Assembly: GCA_030684415.1 (NCBI GenBank)
Contig: JAUXNL010000269.1
Coordinates: 1-9,601 of the forward strand
Source: Moraxellaceae bacterium
GTDB lineage: Bacteria; Pseudomonadota; Gammaproteobacteria; Pseudomonadales; Moraxellaceae
Length of the DNA: 9,601 bases
Direction of reading: 5' to 3'
A program made the translations under genes and the position numbers. The notes beneath the pieces were generated by a model, which was given only the letters and a program-made list of their open reading frames with translations, was not told the DNA's origin and did not search any database. Shown here piece by piece: positions 6,676-9,601 of the stretch (the stretch's first letter is position 1; each line of letters starts with the position of its first letter).

Positions 6676-6728
6676 ACTGAAAAGTGCTGTTCATGCCTCG
6701 CCCGGCTCAGGACAGAGTATTTTTCAGC
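6676..6728 (-). repeat. Dispersed hairpin repeat, divergent copy E
   Basis: Arms CTGAAAA (6677-6683) and TTTTTCAG (6720-6727) repeat the family's outer palindrome with a longer interior. On the minus strand, TGAACAGCACTTTTCAG matches copy B at 16 of 17 positions, which fixes the orientation. It appears to be a degraded or compound member. Confidence 0.5.
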
Positions 6729-6958
6729 ACGCCGTCAGAGAACCTCGCGCACCCCAAGAGAACTTCCTGCGGGACGCAGGCGTGGCGACCTGGCGCTTCG
6801 CCACCACGCCACACCACAAGTGCTCGTCGTTCCCGTGCCAGCGGCCGCCGTGCCTTCAAGCAGTGACGGCCATTCCTGACGTCGGCAACGCGGTTGTTGC
6901 AAAGGCTTCTTGGCGCAGATGAGCTTTCCGCGCTGTAGGGTTTCGCCGCCGGCTTCGC

Positions 6959-6964
6959 TACAAT
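6959..6964 (+). promoter_or_regulatory. Candidate -10 element of argS
   Basis: TACAAT matches the sigma70 -10 at five of six positions and is followed by a GC-rich start region. It would give an argS leader of about 60 bases. No convincing -35 is seen at 16-18 bases upstream (TAGGGT at 17). Confidence 0.4.
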
Positions 6965-7032
6965 CGCGCCCTTGTTGCACGGCCACCCTCCTGTGCTGAA
7001 ACACCCTGAAGCCCCGCTCCCGAGATGCATTG

Positions 7033-8799
7033 ATGAAAGCCCAGCTCGACGCCCTGCTTACGCACGCCCTCGCCACCCTGCGCGCAGAGGGCACCTTGCC
7101 CGCCGACTTCCAGCCAGTGGTGCAGTTCGAGCGTACCCGCGACCCCGCCCATGGCGACTGGGCCAGCAATATCGCGCTGGCCTCAGCCAAAGCCGCCGGC
7201 CGCAAGCCACGCGAAATCGCCGAAAAACTGGTGGCAGCCCTGCCGGCGAGCACCGTAGTCACCAAGGTGGAAATTGCCGGCCCCGGCTTCATCAATTTTT
7301 TCCTGTCGGCCGACAGCCGCTTCGCCGTGGTGCGCCAGATCCTTGACGACGTCAACGCGTTTTCCTCGCCCGACATTGGTCGTGGCGAAAAAGTGCTGCT
7401 GGAATTTGTTTCCGCCAATCCCACCGGCCCCATGCATGTCGGCCATGGCCGTGGCGCTGCGTATGGCTCGGCACTGGCCAACATTCTCCGCGCCACCGGC
7501 TACAACGTGCAGCGCGAGTACTACATCAACGACGCGGGCCGTCAGGCCGACGTGCTCGCCGTCTCGGTTTACCTGCGTTATCTGGAAGCCTGCGGCGAAG
7601 CAGTGAAAATTCCCTCGCGTGCCTACCCCGGTGACTACGTACAAGTCTGCGGCGCCGATCTTTTTGCCCAGCAAGGGCGAAAATTCTTTCGCGCATACGC
7701 CGACGTGATCGCCGGCCTGCCAGAAGACCCCGAAGGCGAAGGCGATGCCATCAAGGCGCAGAAAGAGATGTATCTCGATGCCATCATCGAGCGAGTGCAG
7801 ACATTGCTGGGCGCTGACTACCGCACCGTGCAGGACTTCGGCCTGAATGCCCAGCTCGACAGCATCCGGTGCACGCTCACCGCTTTCAACGTGGAGTTCG
7901 ACCACTGGTTTTCAGAACGCTCCCTCGTCGACAGCGGCGCCATACAGCGTGCGCTCGACCGCCTCGCTGAGCGCGGCCACAGCTACCGGCAGGACGGTGC
8001 ACTCTGGCTGCGGACCAGCGCACTCGGCGACGAAAAAGATCGCGTGCTGGTGCGCGACAATGGCTTGCACACTTATTTTGCCGCCGACGTGGCGTATCAC
8101 CTCGACAAGCTCGATCGTGGCTTCGACACGCTGATCGACGTCTGGGGTGCCGATCACCACGGCTATATTGCCCGCGTGCGCGCCGCCATCGAAGCGCTCA
8201 CCGGCCAGAGCGACAAATTCCATGTCTCGCTCATCCAGTTCGTCACACTGTCGTCGGGCCGCATGGGCAAACGCTCGGGCAATTTCGTCACGCTGGCGCA
8301 ACTGATTGAAGAAGCCGGCTGCGATGCCACACGGTTTTTCTACCTTACCCGTTCGCCCGAGCAGCACCTGGAGTTCGACATTGACCTCGCGCGCTCGGAA
8401 AGCCCCGACAATCCGGTTTACTACCTGCAATATGCACACGCGCGTGTGTGCAGCATGTTCCGCGAGTTGGCCGAGCGCGGCCTGACGCACGATGCCGATG
8501 CTGGTTTTGCCGCCCTCGGCAACCTGCCGGACAGCCAGCTCGACGAACTCATCAAACGTCTGGCGGCCTGGCCCGAACAGATCGCCACTGCTGCCAAGAA
8601 TCGCGCGCCGCATCAACTCAGTTACGCTCTGCGCGACATCGCCCAGGACTTCAGCACTTGGTACAACGACAAGGCGAACAAAGTGCTGGCCGACGATGCC
8701 GACTTGCGCAATGCGCGTCTGACCCTGGCGCTGGCCGTCAAGCAAGTGATTGCCAACGGCCTCGGCCTGCTCGGCGTGAGCGCGCCGGACCGGATGTAA
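7033..8799 (+). CDS. argS: Arginyl-tRNA synthetase
   Basis: A class I aminoacyl-tRNA synthetase that charges tRNA-Arg with arginine in the cytoplasm. 588 residues, the usual bacterial length. Order of parts: N-terminal Arg-specific Add-1 domain (1-~85); catalytic Rossmann fold with the HIGH-type motif HVGHGR at 135-140 after NPTGP; WGADHHG at 371-377; the KMSKS-type loop MGKRSG at 411-416; then a helical DALR anticodon-binding domain ending in the family-typical APDRM. The ATG at 7033 is preferred over the in-frame TTG at 7030. The Shine-Dalgarno signal is weak (GAG around 7022-7024). A two-codon frame ATG-CAT-TGA (7025-7033) ends by overlapping the argS start by one base. The SPOR gene follows after 43 bases and is probably co-transcribed. 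Confidence 0.98.
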   Translation: MKAQLDALLTHALATLRAEGTLPADFQPVVQFERTRDPAHGDWASNIALASAKAAGRKPREIAEKLVAALPASTVVTKVEIAGPGFINFFLSADSRFAVVRQILDDVNAFSSPDIGRGEKVLLEFVSANPTGPMHVGHGRGAAYGSALANILRATGYNVQREYYINDAGRQADVLAVSVYLRYLEACGEAVKIPSRAYPGDYVQVCGADLFAQQGRKFFRAYADVIAGLPEDPEGEGDAIKAQKEMYLDAIIERVQTLLGADYRTVQDFGLNAQLDSIRCTLTAFNVEFDHWFSERSLVDSGAIQRALDRLAERGHSYRQDGALWLRTSALGDEKDRVLVRDNGLHTYFAADVAYHLDKLDRGFDTLIDVWGADHHGYIARVRAAIEALTGQSDKFHVSLIQFVTLSSGRMGKRSGNFVTLAQLIEEAGCDATRFFYLTRSPEQHLEFDIDLARSESPDNPVYYLQYAHARVCSMFRELAERGLTHDADAGFAALGNLPDSQLDELIKRLAAWPEQIATAAKNRAPHQLSYALRDIAQDFSTWYNDKANKVLADDADLRNARLTLALAVKQVIANGLGLLGVSAPDRM

Positions 8800-8842
8800 A
8801 TCCGGCCCCGGCGCCGAACCCCCTCTTTTGAGCAAACGACAC

Positions 8843-9475
8843 ATGGCCCGCGCAAAAACTCAGGCACGTCCACCGGCAAAGAAAAAACCGCAGAGTGGCG
8901 CCCGTCGTAACAGCGCCCCCGCGCGCAAGACGCCACCGGGTTGGCTGTGGCTGACCGCCGGGCTTGTCATCGGTGTGTTTGTCGCGTTCCTGATGTACCT
9001 CTGGGACCGGCGCGAGGAGCACTTGCCTGCTGTCGCGCCAGAAATGCGCACAGCGGCGGACGTGGCCGTAACGCCTGCACCGGACAACGCCACGCCTGCG
9101 GCCCCGCCCCCCACCACCAATGAAGAGCCGCGCTTCGACTTCTACACCCTGCTGCCCAATCAGGAAGTGCTGCCCAACCGCAAAACCGCCGATGCGGCGA
9201 GTCGTGCCGCCACTCAGGTCAAACCCGCCGAGCAGGGCGACCGCACGCCGCACATCCTGCAGGCAGGCTCTTTCCGCAGTGAAAAAGAAGCCGACCGCCG
9301 CCGTGCCCAGGTCTTGCTGCTCGGCCTGCCGGTGAAGACGCTGAAAGTCAGCACCGCGCCCGGCGATGACTGGTATCGCGTTGTCGTCGGCCCGTTTGAA
9401 GGCAAAGAGAAAGCCGAGGCAGCCCGTGGCAGCTTGCGCGCCCATGGCGTCGACACCATTCCGCTCAAGCAGTAG
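8843..9475 (+). CDS. SPOR-domain membrane protein, FtsN-like
   Basis: A 210-residue bitopic inner-membrane protein. A cytoplasmic tail rich in Lys, Arg, Ala and Pro (1-~32) precedes one membrane segment (~34-54, WLWLTAGLVIGVFVAFL...). A Pro/Ala-rich periplasmic linker follows. The motif FDFYTLLPNQEV at 98-109 is, from memory, common in this group. The C-terminal SPOR domain (~136-210) contains HILQAGSF at 137-144 and WYRVVVGPF at 177-185. SPOR domains bind peptidoglycan denuded of stem peptides at division sites, so a role in septation is likely. Unlike E. coli FtsN it is short, and its identity as the functional FtsN is not proven. The position after argS matches PA5052 of P. aeruginosa. ATG 8843 is chosen over TTG 8828. 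The ribosome site is weak (GAG at 8830-8832), and translation may depend on argS transcription. Confidence 0.9.
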   Translation: MARAKTQARPPAKKKPQSGARRNSAPARKTPPGWLWLTAGLVIGVFVAFLMYLWDRREEHLPAVAPEMRTAADVAVTPAPDNATPAAPPPTTNEEPRFDFYTLLPNQEVLPNRKTADAASRAATQVKPAEQGDRTPHILQAGSFRSEKEADRRRAQVLLLGLPVKTLKVSTAPGDDWYRVVVGPFEGKEKAEAARGSLRAHGVDTIPLKQ

Positions 9476-9489
9476 GTGCTGCGCTAACC

Positions 9490-9592
9490 GCTTGCTGAAA
9501 AACGCCCATCCCGGGCTTTTTCAGCCCTCGATTCCGGCACCTTTCCGGCATCGCTCCACGCCGAATCCATCACGCAAGCGTGATGGATTCGC
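9490..9592 (+). repeat. Dispersed hairpin repeat, full copy D
   Basis: The most complete member. Hairpin 1 pairs GCTGAAAAACGCCC (9494-9507) with GGGCTTTTTCAGC (9513-9525): 13 base pairs, one bulged C and a five-base loop. A spacer carrying TCCGGCACCT (9533-9542) leads to hairpin 2, a perfect 14-bp stem, CGAATCCATCACGC (9562-9575) with GCGTGATGGATTCG (9578-9591). It starts 14 bases after the SPOR gene stop. Hairpin 1 has an A-run, GC stem and T-run order, so it could end the argS-SPOR transcript. Confidence 0.85.
9494..9525. terminator. Probable intrinsic terminator after the argS-SPOR unit
   Basis: This is hairpin 1 of repeat copy D. The GCCC / GGGC core is flanked by AAAAA on the left and TTTTT on the right, which makes it terminator-like on either strand. 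The core stem is short (4 bp), so efficiency is uncertain. Confidence 0.5.
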
Positions 9593-9601
9593 CCCCCACT
9601 C

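Larger units (their letters stand above)
6441..7032. other. Hairpin-rich gene-free stretch between priA and argS
   Basis: About 590 bases with no credible gene on either strand. Small perfect stems succeed one another: CATGCC / GGCATG (6441-6455), AGGCC / GGCCT (6491-6503), repeat copy C (6512-6550), TCCTCCGC / GCGGAGGA (6605-6612 and 6621-6628), repeat copy E (6677-6727), CCTGCG / CGCAGG (6766-6780) and GCAAC / GTTGC (6885-6900). A less perfect GGCGTG / CACGCC symmetry follows at about 6780-6810. The right end carries the argS promoter candidate. The open frame at 6530-6922 runs through repeats and has no family resemblance. Confidence 0.65.

Noticed and set aside
6530..6922. A 130-codon open frame between priA and argS.
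   Set aside because: It begins inside repeat copy C, runs through copy E and other hairpins, lacks a ribosome site and resembles no known protein.
7912..8844. Long minus-strand open frames opposite argS (also 7183-7905) and opposite ponA (1193-2041).
   Set aside because: They are antisense shadows of well-supported genes with strong codon bias in GC-rich DNA.
1..9601. Searched for CRISPR arrays, tRNA or rRNA genes, insertion sequences, attachment sites, and defence or biosynthetic systems.
   Set aside because: No regularly spaced direct repeats, cloverleaf signatures, transposase motifs or accessory gene clusters were seen. All confident genes are core housekeeping genes.

Overview
The window looks like an ordinary housekeeping segment of a GC-rich Gammaproteobacterium chromosome. 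Two things support this. The proteins are close to gammaproteobacterial PilM, PBP1a, L31, PriA, ArgS and an FtsN-like SPOR protein. The gene order (pilM and ponA divergent, then rpmE reversed, priA, argS, SPOR gene) is, from memory, that of Pseudomonas aeruginosa around PA5044-PA5053. I cannot name the genus. Type IV pili are implied because pilM normally heads the pilMNOPQ operon, which would continue beyond position 1.

Layout. 1-603 (-): 5' part of pilM. 604-805: AT-rich divergent control region with back-to-back promoter candidates and small inverted repeats. 806-3214 (+): ponA/mrcA, a bifunctional cell-wall synthase. 3215-3752: gene-free stretch with two copies of a hairpin repeat and a bidirectional terminator. 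3753-3971 (-): rpmE, zinc-type ribosomal protein L31. 4218-6440 (+): priA, replication-restart helicase. 6441-7032: second gene-free stretch, full of hairpins, with two more repeat copies. 7033-8799 (+): argS. 8843-9475 (+): membrane-anchored SPOR-domain protein, probably in the argS transcript. 9490-9592: a full-length copy of the repeat. hslV would be expected next in Pseudomonas-like genomes, but it lies outside the window.

Functionally these genes are only loosely connected. ponA and the SPOR protein act on peptidoglycan and septation, pilM on pili, rpmE and argS on translation, and priA on restart of stalled forks. No defence, mobile-gene or biosynthetic system is present.

The most interesting content is non-coding. 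A family of short hairpin repeats shares the start GCTTGCTGAA and arms of the type GCTGAAAAA / TTTTTCAGC. Five recognisable copies or relics lie in the three gaps after ponA, priA and the SPOR gene. The two fullest copies (3217-3306 and 9490-9592) add a conserved spacer and a second hairpin ending in GTGATGGATTCGC. The family resembles a REP/MITE-like composite element that may carry terminator activity. I do not recognise it as a named family.
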